Below, piece by piece: positions 1-14,830 of a DNA stretch of 64,000 bases (position 1 is the first letter of the stretch; every line of letters begins with the position of its first letter). The translations under genes were made by a program, and so were the position numbers. Source of the stretch: Buchnera aphidicola (Takecallis arundicolens) (GTDB lineage Bacteria > Pseudomonadota > Gammaproteobacteria > Enterobacterales > Enterobacteriaceae); the NCBI RefSeq assembly GCF_964058945.1, contig NZ_OZ060369.1, forward strand, positions 1 through 64,000, written 5' to 3'. Below the pieces are notes generated by a model. It made no database searches. It saw nothing but the letters and a program-made list of their open reading frames with translations, and had not been told where the DNA came from.

Positions 1-127
1 TGATATATGTTTATTACAGGCAAGTACTAATGTTGTATGATATATGTTTATTACAGGCAAGTACTAATGTTGTATGATATATGTTTATTACAGGCAAGTA
101 CTAATGTTGTATGATATATGTTTATTA
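1..127. repeat. 37-bp direct tandem repeat, three full copies plus a 16-bp partial copy
   Basis: Identical units lie at 1-37, 38-74 and 75-111, and the first 16 bases of a fourth at 112-127, where the sequence diverges into the mnmG leader. The array probably continues past the left edge. Each unit holds a short reading frame of seven codons (MFITGKY then stop) at unit positions 7-30. Each also holds a sigma70-like pair: ATTACA (unit positions 13-18), a 17-base spacer, and TATGAT spanning the junction with the next unit. The last -10 falls at 110-115, predicting a start near 122, just before the mnmG ribosome binding site. With about 27% G+C the unit is richer than typical spacers here. Copy number may be mis-assembled. 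Confidence 0.95.
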
Positions 128-138
128 AAAGGAAAATC

Positions 139-2031
139 ATGAAATTTTATAATAAGTATTTCGATGTACTTATTGTCGGTGGAGGACATGCTGGGATAGA
201 AGCAGCATTAGCTGCTACTCGTATTGGTTGTAAAACGCTTCTATTAACGCAAAAGATCAATACCCTAGGTGATTTATCATGTAATCCTGCTATAGGCGGA
301 ATAGGAAAAAGTCATTTAGTAAAAGAAATAGATGCTTTAGGTGGTATCATGGCTATTGCTGCCGATATTGCAGGTATACAATTTCGTATTTTAAATGAAA
401 CAAAAGGACCTGCTGTACAAGCAACAAGAGCACAAGTCGATAGAAAAATATATAAAAATTTTATTCAAAAGATATTATTTAAACAAAAAAATTTAAAAAT
501 TATAGAAACAGAAGTTAGTGATTTAATTATTAAAAACTATTGTATTATAGGTGTACAAACTATTAATCGAAATATATTTTATTCACAATCAGTAATATTA
601 ACTACAGGAACATTTTTAGGTGGTAAAATACATATAGGATTAAATAGTTATGATGGCGGTAGAATAAATGATGTTACATCTATAAAATTATCAGAAAGAT
701 TAAAAAAATTACCATTAAAAATAAAACGTTTAAAAACCGGAACACCTCCTCGGTTAGATATAAGAACAATTAATTTTAAAAACTTAATTAAACAAATAGG
801 AGATAAACCTGAACCAATTTTTTCATTTATTGGAAATCGCACACAACATCCAAAACAAGTATTTTGTTATATTACAAGAACCAATAATAATACTCATAAA
901 ATTATAAAAGAAAACTTACACCAAAGTCCAATGTTTGCAGGAGATATATTAAGTACAGGACCTAGATATTGTCCATCTATTGAAGACAAAATTGTAAAAT
1001 TTCAAGATAAAGATAGCCACCAAATTTTTATTGAACCAGAGGGTATTAGTTGTATTGAAGCATATCCAAATGGTATTTCGACAAGTTTACCACTTAATAT
1101 ACAAATAAAATTCCTTAAAACAATTCAAGGTTTTGAAAATGTTAAAATAATTCGACCAGGATATGCAGTAGAATATGATTTCATAGATCCTAAAGGATTA
1201 AAATCAACATTAGAAAGTAAATTTATTAATGGTTTATTTTTTGCAGGACAAATTAATGGTACAACTGGATATGAAGAAGCTGCAGCTCAGGGATTATTAG
1301 CAGGTATAAATTCTGCTTTATATGCATGTGGTAAACAATTATGGTATCCAAAAAGAAATGAATCATATTTAGGTGTTTTAGTTGACGATTTATGTACTAA
1401 AGGTACAAAAGAACCTTATCGTATGTTTACTTCACGTGCAGAATTTCGTTTACTTTTAAGAGAAAATAATGCAGATTTAAGATTAACAAAATATGCAAAG
1501 CAATTTGGTTTAATTAATAATTATAGATGGATACAATATCAAAAAAAAAAAAAACATATCAAAAGAGAGAAAGAAAGAATTAAAAGTATGATAATTAATA
1601 TATATTCTCAAGAAGCAAAAGAATTAAAAGAAGTTTTTAATATTGATTTAAAAAATAATACTTTTGGATATGAATTATTAAAAAGACCTGAAATTACATT
1701 AAATAATATTAAAAAATCAAAAATATTTTTCCATAAAAATACTAATATTCTTGCTTTACATGAAATTATAATAGGAATTAAATATAAAGGTTATATAAAA
1801 AAACAGTATCAACAAATTGCACAATACAAAAAATATGAGGATACTGCATTACCAATTAATTTTGATTATTTAAATATTAAAGGATTATCAAATGAAGTTA
1901 TAAATACGTTAAATTGTTATCAACCTAATTCAATTGGACAAGCTTCTAGAATTTCTGGTATCACTCCTGCTGCTATTTCTATTTTATTAATTTATTTAAA
2001 AAAAAATAATTTTTTAAATAAAAATATATAA
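139..2031 (+). CDS. mnmG: tRNA uridine-5-carboxymethylaminomethyl(34) synthesis enzyme MnmG (GidA)
   Basis: FAD-dependent subunit of the MnmE-MnmG complex, which modifies C5 of wobble uridine 34 in certain tRNAs, in the cytoplasm. The 630-residue protein aligns end to end with E. coli MnmG. It has the FAD-binding GGGHAG at residues 14-19, the [10 protein letters not shown] segment and the [16 protein letters not shown] segment. I chose ATG 139 because it follows AAAAGGA at 127-133 and matches the family N-terminus; the upstream ATG at 118 lies in the partial repeat and adds seven unrelated residues. A run of 14 A at 1541-1554 lies in the reading frame. Its partner mnmE is also in this window. 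In E. coli this gene flanks oriC. Confidence 0.97.
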   Translation: MKFYNKYFDVLIVGGGHAGIEAALAATRIGCKTLLLTQKINTLGDLSCNPAIGGIGKSHLVKEIDALGGIMAIAADIAGIQFRILNETKGPAVQATRAQVDRKIYKNFIQKILFKQKNLKIIETEVSDLIIKNYCIIGVQTINRNIFYSQSVILTTGTFLGGKIHIGLNSYDGGRINDVTSIKLSERLKKLPLKIKRLKTGTPPRLDIRTINFKNLIKQIGDKPEPIFSFIGNRTQHPKQVFCYITRTNNNTHKIIKENLHQSPMFAGDILSTGPRYCPSIEDKIVKFQDKDSHQIFIEPEGISCIEAYPNGISTSLPLNIQIKFLKTIQGFENVKIIRPGYAVEYDFIDPKGLKSTLESKFINGLFFAGQINGTTGYEEAAAQGLLAGINSALYACGKQLWYPKRNESYLGVLVDDLCTKGTKEPYRMFTSRAEFRLLLRENNADLRLTKYAKQFGLINNYRWIQYQKKKKHIKREKERIKSMIINIYSQEAKELKEVFNIDLKNNTFGYELLKRPEITLNNIKKSKIFFHKNTNILALHEIIIGIKYKGYIKKQYQQIAQYKKYEDTALPINFDYLNIKGLSNEVINTLNCYQPNSIGQASRISGITPAAISILLIYLKKNNFLNKNI

Positions 2032-2044
2032 AATACTATAATGA

Positions 2045-3226
<1,182 letters not shown>

Positions 3227-3291
3227 TTATTCAGTTAATTTTATAAATTTATTTTTCTTACATATTATTTTTATATAGGGTTATATAATTT

Positions 3292-3762
3292 ATGGATTTA
3301 AATTCAACAATATTAGGTCAAATTATTGCATTTATTTTATTTATTTGGTTTTGTATGGAATATATTTGGCCTAATTTAATCACAGTAATTACACAACGTC
3401 AATGCTTAATTAAAGAAAAATTATCTAATATTAAAAAAAAAAAACAACATGTAACAGATATGTATAATCAAGCAAAAAAAGTGATCCATGATTCTCAAAG
3501 AAAAGCACGTGATATTATTAATAATGCTAATAAGGATAAGGTATTAATTATAGAAGATGCTAAACAATGTGCAAAACAAGAAAAAGAAAAAATTCTTATA
3601 CAAGCTGAAATAGCTATTCAAATGAAAGAAATTAAATTAAGAAAAAAATTAACAAAAGAAATTAGTATACTAGCAAGTATGATGGCAAAAAAAATTATTG
3701 TTAATAGTATTAATTGTAAAGATAAAAACTGTAATATAGAAAATATAATTAATAATCTATAA
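3292..3762 (+). CDS. atpF: F0F1 ATP synthase subunit b
   Basis: Peripheral-stalk subunit b joining F0 to F1. It has an N-terminal membrane helix at about residues 5-25, then a long charged alpha-helical region rich in Lys and Glu that should form the b-b coiled coil. The 156-residue length equals the E. coli protein. Sequence is conserved at the N-terminus (LNSTILGQ) but drifts strongly towards Lys and Ile later. A run of 12 A lies at 3433-3444. It sits between atpE and atpH in normal operon order. Confidence 0.95.
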   Translation: MDLNSTILGQIIAFILFIWFCMEYIWPNLITVITQRQCLIKEKLSNIKKKKQHVTDMYNQAKKVIHDSQRKARDIINNANKDKVLIIEDAKQCAKQEKEKILIQAEIAIQMKEIKLRKKLTKEISILASMMAKKIIVNSINCKDKNCNIENIINNL

Positions 3763-3778
3763 TTTTGGAGTAATATTT

Positions 3779-4315
3779 GTGCAACATAATTTAACTGTAG
3801 CTCGTGCTTATGCTACAGCAATATTTAAGATTTCTGTTCAACATAAATCTTTTGAGAATTGGAAAATATTATTAATAAAATTATCAGAAATGTCTCAATC
3901 TCAACATATAAATAATTTTTTTCATGTTATATATTCTGTTGATATTATATTAAAAATTATTATAACAGCTTGTTGTAATATAAAAATTGATCAGTATGGT
4001 AAAAATTTAATTACATTACTTATTTTAAATAAAAGATTATACTTATTAGAACAAATTTGCAATCAGTTTATCATGTTATATAATGATTACTACAACATTA
4101 TAAATATTGAAATTACTACCACACATGATTTAAATACAGAACAAAAAAAAAAAATTAGTATATTTTTAAAAAATAGATTTAATAAAAAAATTAATTTAAT
4201 TTGTCGTATAGACTCGTCGATTTTACATGGGGTAATTTTAAGATATCACGATATGGTAATTGATAACTGTGTTTTGAGTCGATTTTCTGAATTATCAAAT
4301 TTTTTAATATCATAA
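3779..4315 (+). CDS. atpH: F0F1 ATP synthase subunit delta
   Basis: Delta subunit of F1, which links the top of the alpha/beta hexamer to the b stalk. The 178 residues begin with the typical [11 protein letters not shown]; the C-terminal part keeps the pattern [22 protein letters not shown]. The middle is very divergent from E. coli. The start codon is GTG at 3779, preceded by TTTGGAG. Its stop TAA (4313-4315) shares a base with an ATG at 4315, so translation is probably coupled to atpA. Confidence 0.93.
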   Translation: MQHNLTVARAYATAIFKISVQHKSFENWKILLIKLSEMSQSQHINNFFHVIYSVDIILKIIITACCNIKIDQYGKNLITLLILNKRLYLLEQICNQFIMLYNDYYNIINIEITTTHDLNTEQKKKISIFLKNRFNKKINLICRIDSSILHGVILRYHDMVIDNCVLSRFSELSNFLIS

Positions 4316-4332
4316 TGAGAATAAATAAAAAT

Positions 4333-5871
4333 ATGCAATTACATTCAAGTGAAATTAGTGATTTAATTAAACAGCGTATTGAAAAATTTAATATATTAAA
4401 AAAAATTCATAACGAAGGTATAATTATTTCTGTTAGTGATGGAATTATTAAAATTCATGGTATTACTGAAGTTATGTTCGGTGAAATGATTCTTTTACCT
4501 AATAATTTATATGCGTTAGCTTTAAATTTAGAACAAGATATTACAAGTGCTGTAGTATTAGGATGTTATTTAAATATTACAGAAGGTATGCGTGTTTATT
4601 CAACAGGAAAAATGCTTGAAATTCCTGTTGGTGCTAACTTATTAGGTCGTGTTGTGAATGCTTTAGGATGTCCTATTGATGGTCAAGGTGATATTATTAG
4701 TACATTATATTACCCAATTGAACAAGAAGCTCCTGGGGTTATTGAACGCATTTCGGTATCTGAACCGGTTTATACAGGATATAAATCTATTGATTCTATG
4801 GTTCCTATTGGTAAAGGGCAGAGAGAATTAATTATTGGTGATCGACAAACTGGTAAAACTACATTAGCTATAGATACTATTATTAATCAAAAAAAATCAG
4901 GTATTTTTTGTATTTATGTTGCTATTGGTCAGAAACAATCAACTGTATTACATGTTGTGAAAACATTAGAAAAATATGATTCTTTATCACATACAGTTAT
5001 TGTTAATGCTACAGCATCTGAAGCTCCAGTTATGCAATATTTAGCACCATATTCTGGATGTTCTATTGGTGAATATTTTAGAGATCATGGGAAAAATGCA
5101 TTAATTGTATATGATGATTTATCTAAGCATGCTATTGCATACCGTCAGATATCGCTGTTGTTACGACGTCCTCCAGGACGAGAGGCATTTCCAGGGGATA
5201 TTTTTTATTTACATTCACGTTTATTAGAAAGGTCAGCACGTATCAATATACAAAGTGTAAAACGACGTAGTAATAACAAAATTTCTAATAAAACAGGATC
5301 ATTAACAGCTTTACCAATTATAGAAACACAATCTGGAGATGTTTCATCATTTATACCTACAAATGTTATTTCAATAACAGATGGACAAATTTTTCTAGAA
5401 TCTAATTTGTTTAATATTGGTATTCGTCCTGCTATTAATCCTGGGATATCAGTTTCACGTGTTGGTAGTGCTGCACAGATCAAGATTATTAAAACATTAT
5501 CATCTAAACTTAGAGTTGCATTAGCGCAATATCGTGAATTAGCGGCATTTTCTCAATTTTCTACTGATTTAGATGAAATAACAAAAAAACAATTAAATTA
5601 TGGAAAAAAAATTACTGAGCTATTAAAACAGAATCAACATGCTCCACTATCTGTATCAGAACAAACAATTATATTTTTTGCAGCAGAAAATGGTTTTATT
5701 GATGATATTAATGTACATGAAATTGCTAGTTTTGAAAAAACTATTTTACAATATTTTAATACATATCATGCTGATTTAATGATCCAAATTAATTCTACAG
5801 ATTTATATACAAAGGATATACAAGATAAAATTATAAATATCATGAAGATTTTTAAAAAAAATACTAGTTAG
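4333..5871 (+). CDS. atpA: F0F1 ATP synthase subunit alpha
   Basis: Non-catalytic nucleotide-binding subunit of F1. Counting from ATG 4333 gives 512 residues and puts the Walker A motif GDRQTGKT at 169-176, the same place as in E. coli. The arginine-finger region [17 protein letters not shown] is intact. An in-frame ATG at 4315, overlapping the atpH stop, would add six residues (MRINKN) and may be used through translational coupling; I prefer 4333 on homology, though its own ribosome binding site is poor. Fourth-to-fifth gene spacing is typical of a single operon. Confidence 0.96.
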   Translation: MQLHSSEISDLIKQRIEKFNILKKIHNEGIIISVSDGIIKIHGITEVMFGEMILLPNNLYALALNLEQDITSAVVLGCYLNITEGMRVYSTGKMLEIPVGANLLGRVVNALGCPIDGQGDIISTLYYPIEQEAPGVIERISVSEPVYTGYKSIDSMVPIGKGQRELIIGDRQTGKTTLAIDTIINQKKSGIFCIYVAIGQKQSTVLHVVKTLEKYDSLSHTVIVNATASEAPVMQYLAPYSGCSIGEYFRDHGKNALIVYDDLSKHAIAYRQISLLLRRPPGREAFPGDIFYLHSRLLERSARINIQSVKRRSNNKISNKTGSLTALPIIETQSGDVSSFIPTNVISITDGQIFLESNLFNIGIRPAINPGISVSRVGSAAQIKIIKTLSSKLRVALAQYRELAAFSQFSTDLDEITKKQLNYGKKITELLKQNQHAPLSVSEQTIIFFAAENGFIDDINVHEIASFEKTILQYFNTYHADLMIQINSTDLYTKDIQDKIINIMKIFKKNTS

Positions 5872-5923
5872 TTGTCTAATATATTTGATACTTTCATGTA
5901 TTATAAATATAATAGGATGCTTT

Positions 5924-6802
5924 ATGGCAAATACAAAAACAATACGTAATAAAATTTTAAGTATAAAAAATACGCAAAAAATTACTAAAACCATGGAAAT
6001 GGTTTCAATTTCAAAAATGAAAAAAGTAACAAAAAAATTATTGATAAGTGCACCATATTTAGAACACTTAAAAAAAATAATTTCTCATTTTTTACAAGGT
6101 AAATTAAGTTATAAACATTATTTTTTACAAAAAAAAATGATAGCTAAAAAAATAGCTATTATTATTATATCATCTAGTCGTGGTTTATGCGGTAATCTAA
6201 ATTATAATGTTTTTAAGAAAGTGAATTATTTTATTAAAAAAAATCAAGATAAGAATATAATTTGTGATTTGTATATTGTAGGAATGAAAGGTATATTGTT
6301 TTTTAAGAACAATCGTTATGTTAATATTAAAAAAACTATTAATTTTACTGATAATATTACATATAAGATGGTATCTCCGCTAATTACAGAATTAGTACAA
6401 GAATATCAAAAAGATAATTTTGATAAATTATTTATTGCAGGTAATAAATACAATACAAAAAATGAAAAAACATCATATTTATCACAATTATTACCTTTAA
6501 AATCAATTTTTTTCAGAGACTCTGGGTATACAAAATATACTACTTGGGATTATTTATATGAACCAAATTCAATATTAGTTTTAGATTATACGTTTCAGAA
6601 ATATATTTTATTTCAAGTACTGCAATTAATACTAGAAAACATGGTATGTGAACAATCATTAAGAAGATTAATTATGAAAACTGCCACTGATAACAGTGAA
6701 AACATAATTCAAGAATTACAGTTGTTATATAATAAGATACGTCAATATAGTATTACACAAGAAATTATGGAAATTATTTCAGGTGCATCAAGTATGAATT
6801 AA
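5924..6802 (+). CDS. atpG: F0F1 ATP synthase subunit gamma
   Basis: Central rotor shaft of F1. The N-terminal helix (NTQKITKTMEMVSISKMKK) and the C-terminal helix (MKTATDNSENIIQELQLLYNKIRQ) that form the coiled-coil shaft are well conserved; the Rossmann-like middle (SSSRGLCGNLNYNVF) is recognisable. ATG 5924 follows AGGA at 5914-5917 and matches the family N-terminus; an upstream in-frame start adds 13 hydrophobic residues and is rejected. 292 residues, close to the usual length. Confidence 0.95.
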   Translation: MANTKTIRNKILSIKNTQKITKTMEMVSISKMKKVTKKLLISAPYLEHLKKIISHFLQGKLSYKHYFLQKKMIAKKIAIIIISSSRGLCGNLNYNVFKKVNYFIKKNQDKNIICDLYIVGMKGILFFKNNRYVNIKKTINFTDNITYKMVSPLITELVQEYQKDNFDKLFIAGNKYNTKNEKTSYLSQLLPLKSIFFRDSGYTKYTTWDYLYEPNSILVLDYTFQKYILFQVLQLILENMVCEQSLRRLIMKTATDNSENIIQELQLLYNKIRQYSITQEIMEIISGASSMN

Positions 6803-6815
6803 TTATTTATAGTAA

Positions 6816-8231
<1,416 letters not shown>

Positions 8232-8254
8232 TTATTGATATGGAGTATTTCAAT

Positions 8255-8662
8255 ATGGATTGTTATTTAAATGTTGTTAGCATAAAAAAACATCTATTTT
8301 CTGGACATATTAAAAAAATTTATATTACTGGATATAAAGGTGTATTAAATATTTATCCTGGACATACGCCGTTATTAACTACGATTAAACCTGGTTTATT
8401 ATCTATTTTTACTATTTCTAAAAAAAAATTATTATATATTTCATATGGTATTTTAGAAGTACAGCCAAGTGTAATTAATATTTTGCCTGATGAAGGATGT
8501 TTTTTAAGTGACTTAAATTATGATAAATTAATTTATAAAAAGAAATATATGGAAAAAAAAATATTACAATTGAATGAAACAGAAAAAAAAAATTTACAGA
8601 TTAAATTATTAGATATCCAAATACAAATTAAGTTATTACAGGAAAAATATAATATTGATTAA
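8255..8662 (+). CDS. atpC: F0F1 ATP synthase subunit epsilon
   Basis: Epsilon subunit of F1, which binds gamma and regulates hydrolysis. The beta-sandwich is recognisable by GVLNIYPGHTPLLTTIKPG and GILEVQP; the C-terminal helical hairpin is very Lys-rich and divergent. I chose ATG 8255, which aligns with the E. coli start and has TGGAG about ten bases upstream; the ATG at 8240 overlaps that binding site. It is the last gene of the atp operon and converges on gyrB only 27 bp away. Confidence 0.92.
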   Translation: MDCYLNVVSIKKHLFSGHIKKIYITGYKGVLNIYPGHTPLLTTIKPGLLSIFTISKKKLLYISYGILEVQPSVINILPDEGCFLSDLNYDKLIYKKKYMEKKILQLNETEKKNLQIKLLDIQIQIKLLQEKYNID

Positions 8663-8689
8663 GATAAAAATATTTTATATTCGCATATT

Positions 8690-11110
<2,421 letters not shown>

Positions 11111-11185
11111 TTATACATGAATATTCGTTAAGTATTAAAAATATGTGTACTTATAATATGTTTTATATAGTATAGAAATATTTTT

Positions 11186-12289
11186 TTATAAAATTAATGG
11201 CATAATTAGATGATATGAATTATAATCTGCAATATATTTTATATATATCGTTGAACTTGTATTGTTTAAAAAAATTTCAATTTCTTTTTGATTAATAATA
11301 TTAATTACATCTAAAATATAATTAATATTCATTGTTAATTCAATCGATGATGTATCATTATAATCAATTTTAAATTCTTCTTGAATTGTTTCATCATGTT
11401 CATTACTTGCACATACAGTACATAATCCTTTTTGGATTATAATCCTTACACCTTGTAGTTTTTGGTGTATTAGAATAGATGCTCGTATTAATGCATTTTT
11501 TAATGTTTCTCGATTAAGAATAATGTGTTTATCAAATTTTGTTTTTAAAAGATTTTTGTATATCGGGAATTGATTATCAATTAATTTACTGGATAAGGTA
11601 TATTTCTCTAAATAAAATTGAATAATTTTATTGCCCATATATACTTGAATTTTATTATCTTTATATTCTAATATTTTTATTAGTTCTAAAATTGTTTTAT
11701 ACGGAATAATTATTGAAATTCGTTTATTAGTATTTATACATGATGTATATGTGATTGCCATACGGTATCCATCTGTAGCAACTGCAAATATTTTACCGGA
11801 ATAAATTTCAATATTCATGCCATTTAAATAATGACGTATATCATGTTTTGCCATAGCATAATGGCTGTTATAAATAATATTTTTAAATTCATTTTGGTTA
11901 AGATAAATTTTCTGTATTATTTGTTTTGTTTTAAATTTAGGAAAATTTTTTGTACTGCATGCATTTAATTTAAAAATAATATTTTTGTATTGTAATTGCA
12001 TAATATTATTTTCAGATATAACTTGAATGTTTGATTTATTTGGAAAACTACGTACAATATTTAATATTTTTTTACTAGAAACGAGTATTTCTCCAACATT
12101 AAAAATTTCATTACAATGTATTTTTGCAATCAATTCTAATTCTAAATTTGTGCTTGTTAAATATGCATTATTATTTTGAATATACAATAAAATATTATTA
12201 GTAATTGGATTCCCATGGTGTATACAAATAATACTGTTTAATTTTTGTATTGGTTTTAAGAAGTTTTCTTTTGTTATATTAAATTTCAT
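11186..12289 (-). CDS. dnaN: DNA polymerase III beta sliding clamp
   Basis: Ring-shaped processivity clamp of the replicative polymerase. The 367-residue length matches the three-domain clamp (366 in E. coli). Recognisable segments include MKFNITKENFLKPIQ at the start, FAVATDGYRMAI in the middle, and the C-terminal IKYIADYNSYHLIMPL, whose MPL end belongs to the partner-binding pocket. Sequence drift towards Ile, Asn and Lys is heavy. Upstream, where dnaA stands in E. coli and typical Buchnera, there is only spacer. Confidence 0.95.
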   Translation of the reverse strand: MKFNITKENFLKPIQKLNSIICIHHGNPITNNILLYIQNNNAYLTSTNLELELIAKIHCNEIFNVGEILVSSKKILNIVRSFPNKSNIQVISENNIMQLQYKNIIFKLNACSTKNFPKFKTKQIIQKIYLNQNEFKNIIYNSHYAMAKHDIRHYLNGMNIEIYSGKIFAVATDGYRMAITYTSCINTNKRISIIIPYKTILELIKILEYKDNKIQVYMGNKIIQFYLEKYTLSSKLIDNQFPIYKNLLKTKFDKHIILNRETLKNALIRASILIHQKLQGVRIIIQKGLCTVCASNEHDETIQEEFKIDYNDTSSIELTMNINYILDVINIINQKEIEIFLNNTSSTIYIKYIADYNSYHLIMPLIL

Positions 12290-12579
12290 ATTTTTTATAA
12301 TTGAAAAATTTAGTTAATAAATTACACTAAATATTAAAAAGTTTATATATTTCATTAATTATGATTATACTAATACAGTATTTTTATTGTTTATATTGTA
12401 TTGTAATTATTAAATACAAGATATATTTTAATTTTATCATTAGATATTAATTGTGTTAAATAAATAATTTTTTATTTATGTTGACAGTATGTATATTTAT
12501 TAATAACATATTTAGCTATTTATATATATAAATTATTCTGTAATATTATTAATATTAAAAATTACATTAAGAGGATTAT
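12290..12579. other. 290-bp spacer where dnaA would be expected
   Basis: Divergent spacer between dnaN (-) and rpmH (+). It is nearly all A and T and has no reading frame resembling any part of DnaA. I see no DnaA box close to TTATCCACA. The only clear signal is the rpmH promoter at 12481-12509. The gene appears to have been fully erased rather than left as a recognisable pseudogene. Confidence 0.7.
12481..12509 (+). promoter_or_regulatory. sigma70 promoter for rpmH-rnpA
   Basis: Perfect -35 TTGACA at 12481-12486, a 17-base spacer, and -10 TAACAT at 12504-12509 (4 of 6 matches). The predicted start, near 12516, leaves a leader of about 64 bases before rpmH. This is one of very few full-consensus -35 boxes in the window. 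Confidence 0.7.
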
Positions 12580-12723
12580 ATGAAACGAACTTTTCAACCA
12601 TCGTTATTAAAGAGAAATCGTGTACATGGTTTTAGAGCACGTATGGCAACACGTTCGGGGCGTAGCATTTTGTCTCGTAGAAGAAGCAAATTACGTGTTC
12701 GTTTAACTGTATCAAAAAAATAA
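12580..12723 (+). CDS. rpmH: 50S ribosomal protein L34
   Basis: Small basic protein of the large ribosomal subunit. The 47 residues start MKRTFQPS and continue with the family signature [15 protein letters not shown] and an Arg/Lys-rich tail. GAGG lies upstream of ATG 12580. The gene is followed after two bases by rnpA, as in most bacteria. Base composition is noticeably less AT-rich than its surroundings, as expected of a highly constrained ribosomal gene. Confidence 0.97.
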   Translation: MKRTFQPSLLKRNRVHGFRARMATRSGRSILSRRRSKLRVRLTVSKK

Positions 12724-12725
12724 AA

Positions 12726-13094
12726 ATGAATGTATCTGATCGGTTTTTTTTTAAAAAAAAATTCAGACTTTTAAAAAAAAAAGATTTTAAAAGAGTATTT
12801 AATACATCACAAAAAAATGTAACGTCTTTATTAATTTCATTTAATGTAAATAATAAATTGAGTTACCCGAGATTAGGTATTATTATTTCAAAAAAAATTT
12901 CTAAGTCTGCTGTTAAACGTAATTTAATAAAACGAATAATTCGAGAAAGTTTTCGTATAGCACAATACTATTTATTAAATTTAGATTTTATTATTCTTGT
13001 TAAATCGAATATTATAAAAATCCATCGATTAGCATTAAAAAAATTCCTGAATAATTTTTGGATGAGGTATATTAATAATGTATCAAATATTTAA
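12726..13094 (+). CDS. rnpA: ribonuclease P protein component
   Basis: Protein subunit of RNase P, which with the M1 RNA trims the 5' leader of pre-tRNAs. The family signature is present as SKSAVKRNLIKRIIRESFR, the RNR motif that contacts RNA, and the N-terminus has RLLKKKDFKRVF. 122 residues, near normal. It starts two bases after the rpmH stop and shares its promoter. yidD, which often follows rnpA, is absent. The RNA subunit gene (rnpB) is not in this window. Confidence 0.95.
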   Translation: MNVSDRFFFKKKFRLLKKKDFKRVFNTSQKNVTSLLISFNVNNKLSYPRLGIIISKKISKSAVKRNLIKRIIRESFRIAQYYLLNLDFIILVKSNIIKIHRLALKKFLNNFWMRYINNVSNI

Positions 13095-13211
13095 TTTTTT
13101 AAAGATACAGATATGTTATATATTATCTAGTATTTTAAGACATTAATTATATATAATATTTATAAAATAAATGATATTTATACAAACTTATAATAAAAGA
13201 GAATATTTAAC

Positions 13212-14801
13212 ATGCGTTTAAAGCATTTTTTTTTAATTTTTATATTATTATTATGTTCATTATTTTTGTGGAAATTATGGACTATAAAATTATACAGTGT
13301 TAGTTTTAAAAAAACACAAATTCAATATGATATATCGGAACAAAAAAATCAATTTAATAAAATAAAAATCGTTGATGTAAAAACTGATGTTATGGATGTA
13401 AAAATTAATTTATTTAATGGAGAGATATATCAAGGTAGATTATTAAATTATCAGGAACAATTAACACGTTTTAAAAAATTAGAATTAATTAATCAAAAAC
13501 ACGATGAACAAAAAATAATTAGTGGTTTAATATGTAATAATGATCATATATTCAATTTAAAAAAAGATGTACTGTATAAAACAAATGTTATGCATTTTAA
13601 AATGCTTAATGGAAAAAAAATCTTGTTTGTACCAATTGTTTTAGATATAAATAATAATTTACACATTGTTAAAACATTTATATTTAAGAAAGGATCTTAC
13701 GATATTGGTATTGAGTATAAAATATACAATCATAATATACATCCGTTATCGTATTATATTTACAGCGGGTTAAAACAAAAATTATCTAGTAGTAATGTTA
13801 ATTCAGATATGACAAGTAATCAGTTTGAAAATATTGCATATTCTCAAGATAATGAAAAATATAAAAAATGTTTGTTGAGTGAGATGAAAAATCAGCAATA
13901 CATACATTATGTTACACAAGGTGGATGGATTGCACTATTAAAAAAATATTTTTCCATTGCTTGGTTTTTAAATAATTCTGAAAAAAATACTGTGCACATT
14001 ACTAATAAAAATAATCAAGATGTAATCTTTTGGTACAAAACATCACATTGTGTTATTTTTCCTGAAAAAAAATCTATTAAAAGAACTATATTTTGGTTTG
14101 GTCCAAAAATTCAAAGTCAAATGTCTCATATTGCTCCATATTTTGATTGTACCATAGAATATGGTTGGTTTTGGTTTTTATCAAAACCATTATTTTATTT
14201 ATTAAATATATTACATGATTTTGTAAATAATTGGGGTTATGCAATTATTTTAATTACATGTATTATTCGGGTTATTACATATCCATTAATAAAATCACAA
14301 TATCTTGCAACGATTAAAATGAAATTATTACAGCCTGAAATTCATTATATTAAACAAAAATTTAAAAACGATCGTAAAAAATTAAATGAGAAGATATTAA
14401 AATTATATCAAAAAAGTAATATTAATCCATTTAGTGGATTACTTCCTATTTTATTACAAATGCCAGTTTTTTTAGCATTGTATTATATGTTAGTTAATAC
14501 CGTGGAATTAAGACATGCACCTTTTATATTCTGGATCAATGATTTGTCTGCACAAGATCCATTATATATTTTACCAGTTATTATGGGTATAACAATTTTT
14601 ATTATGCAAAAAACTGCTCCTTCTAATTATTTTCCTCTTTCTTTACAAGAAAAAATAATAAATTTTTCACCTATCGTATTTGTATGTTTCTTTTTTTGGT
14701 TTCCATCTGGATTAGTATTATATTATACTATTAGTAATCTTGTCACGATATTACAACAAATTGTTATTCACCATACTTTAAAAAACCATATTAAATTGTA
14801 A
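13212..14801 (+). CDS. yidC: membrane protein insertase YidC
   Basis: Inner-membrane insertase working with SecYEG or alone; F0 subunit c is a known client in E. coli. The 529 residues show an N-terminal membrane anchor (about 5-22), a periplasmic domain (roughly 40-320) and a conserved C-terminal hydrophobic core starting near WGYAIILITCIIRVITYPL, with the conserved arginine of that segment, QPEIHYIKQKFKNDRKKLNEKILKLY in pieces, NPFSGLLPILLQMPVFLALY and the final helix pair. The periplasmic domain is the divergent part. It lies between rnpA and mnmE as in E. coli. Confidence 0.96.
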   Translation: MRLKHFFLIFILLLCSLFLWKLWTIKLYSVSFKKTQIQYDISEQKNQFNKIKIVDVKTDVMDVKINLFNGEIYQGRLLNYQEQLTRFKKLELINQKHDEQKIISGLICNNDHIFNLKKDVLYKTNVMHFKMLNGKKILFVPIVLDINNNLHIVKTFIFKKGSYDIGIEYKIYNHNIHPLSYYIYSGLKQKLSSSNVNSDMTSNQFENIAYSQDNEKYKKCLLSEMKNQQYIHYVTQGGWIALLKKYFSIAWFLNNSEKNTVHITNKNNQDVIFWYKTSHCVIFPEKKSIKRTIFWFGPKIQSQMSHIAPYFDCTIEYGWFWFLSKPLFYLLNILHDFVNNWGYAIILITCIIRVITYPLIKSQYLATIKMKLLQPEIHYIKQKFKNDRKKLNEKILKLYQKSNINPFSGLLPILLQMPVFLALYYMLVNTVELRHAPFIFWINDLSAQDPLYILPVIMGITIFIMQKTAPSNYFPLSLQEKIINFSPIVFVCFFFWFPSGLVLYYTISNLVTILQQIVIHHTLKNHIKL

Positions 14802-14830
14802 ATTATATAATTTATGTTATAAAATAAAAT

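Noticed and set aside
1-127. CRISPR-like array
   Set aside because: The units are contiguous without spacers and there are no cas genes nearby; it is a simple tandem repeat.
118-138. Upstream ATG for mnmG
   Set aside because: It lies in the partial repeat copy, lacks a binding site and adds seven residues not seen in the family; ATG 139 has AAAAGGA.
8663-8689. Terminator between atpC and gyrB
   Set aside because: Only a 7-bp all-AT stem, not better than expected by chance.
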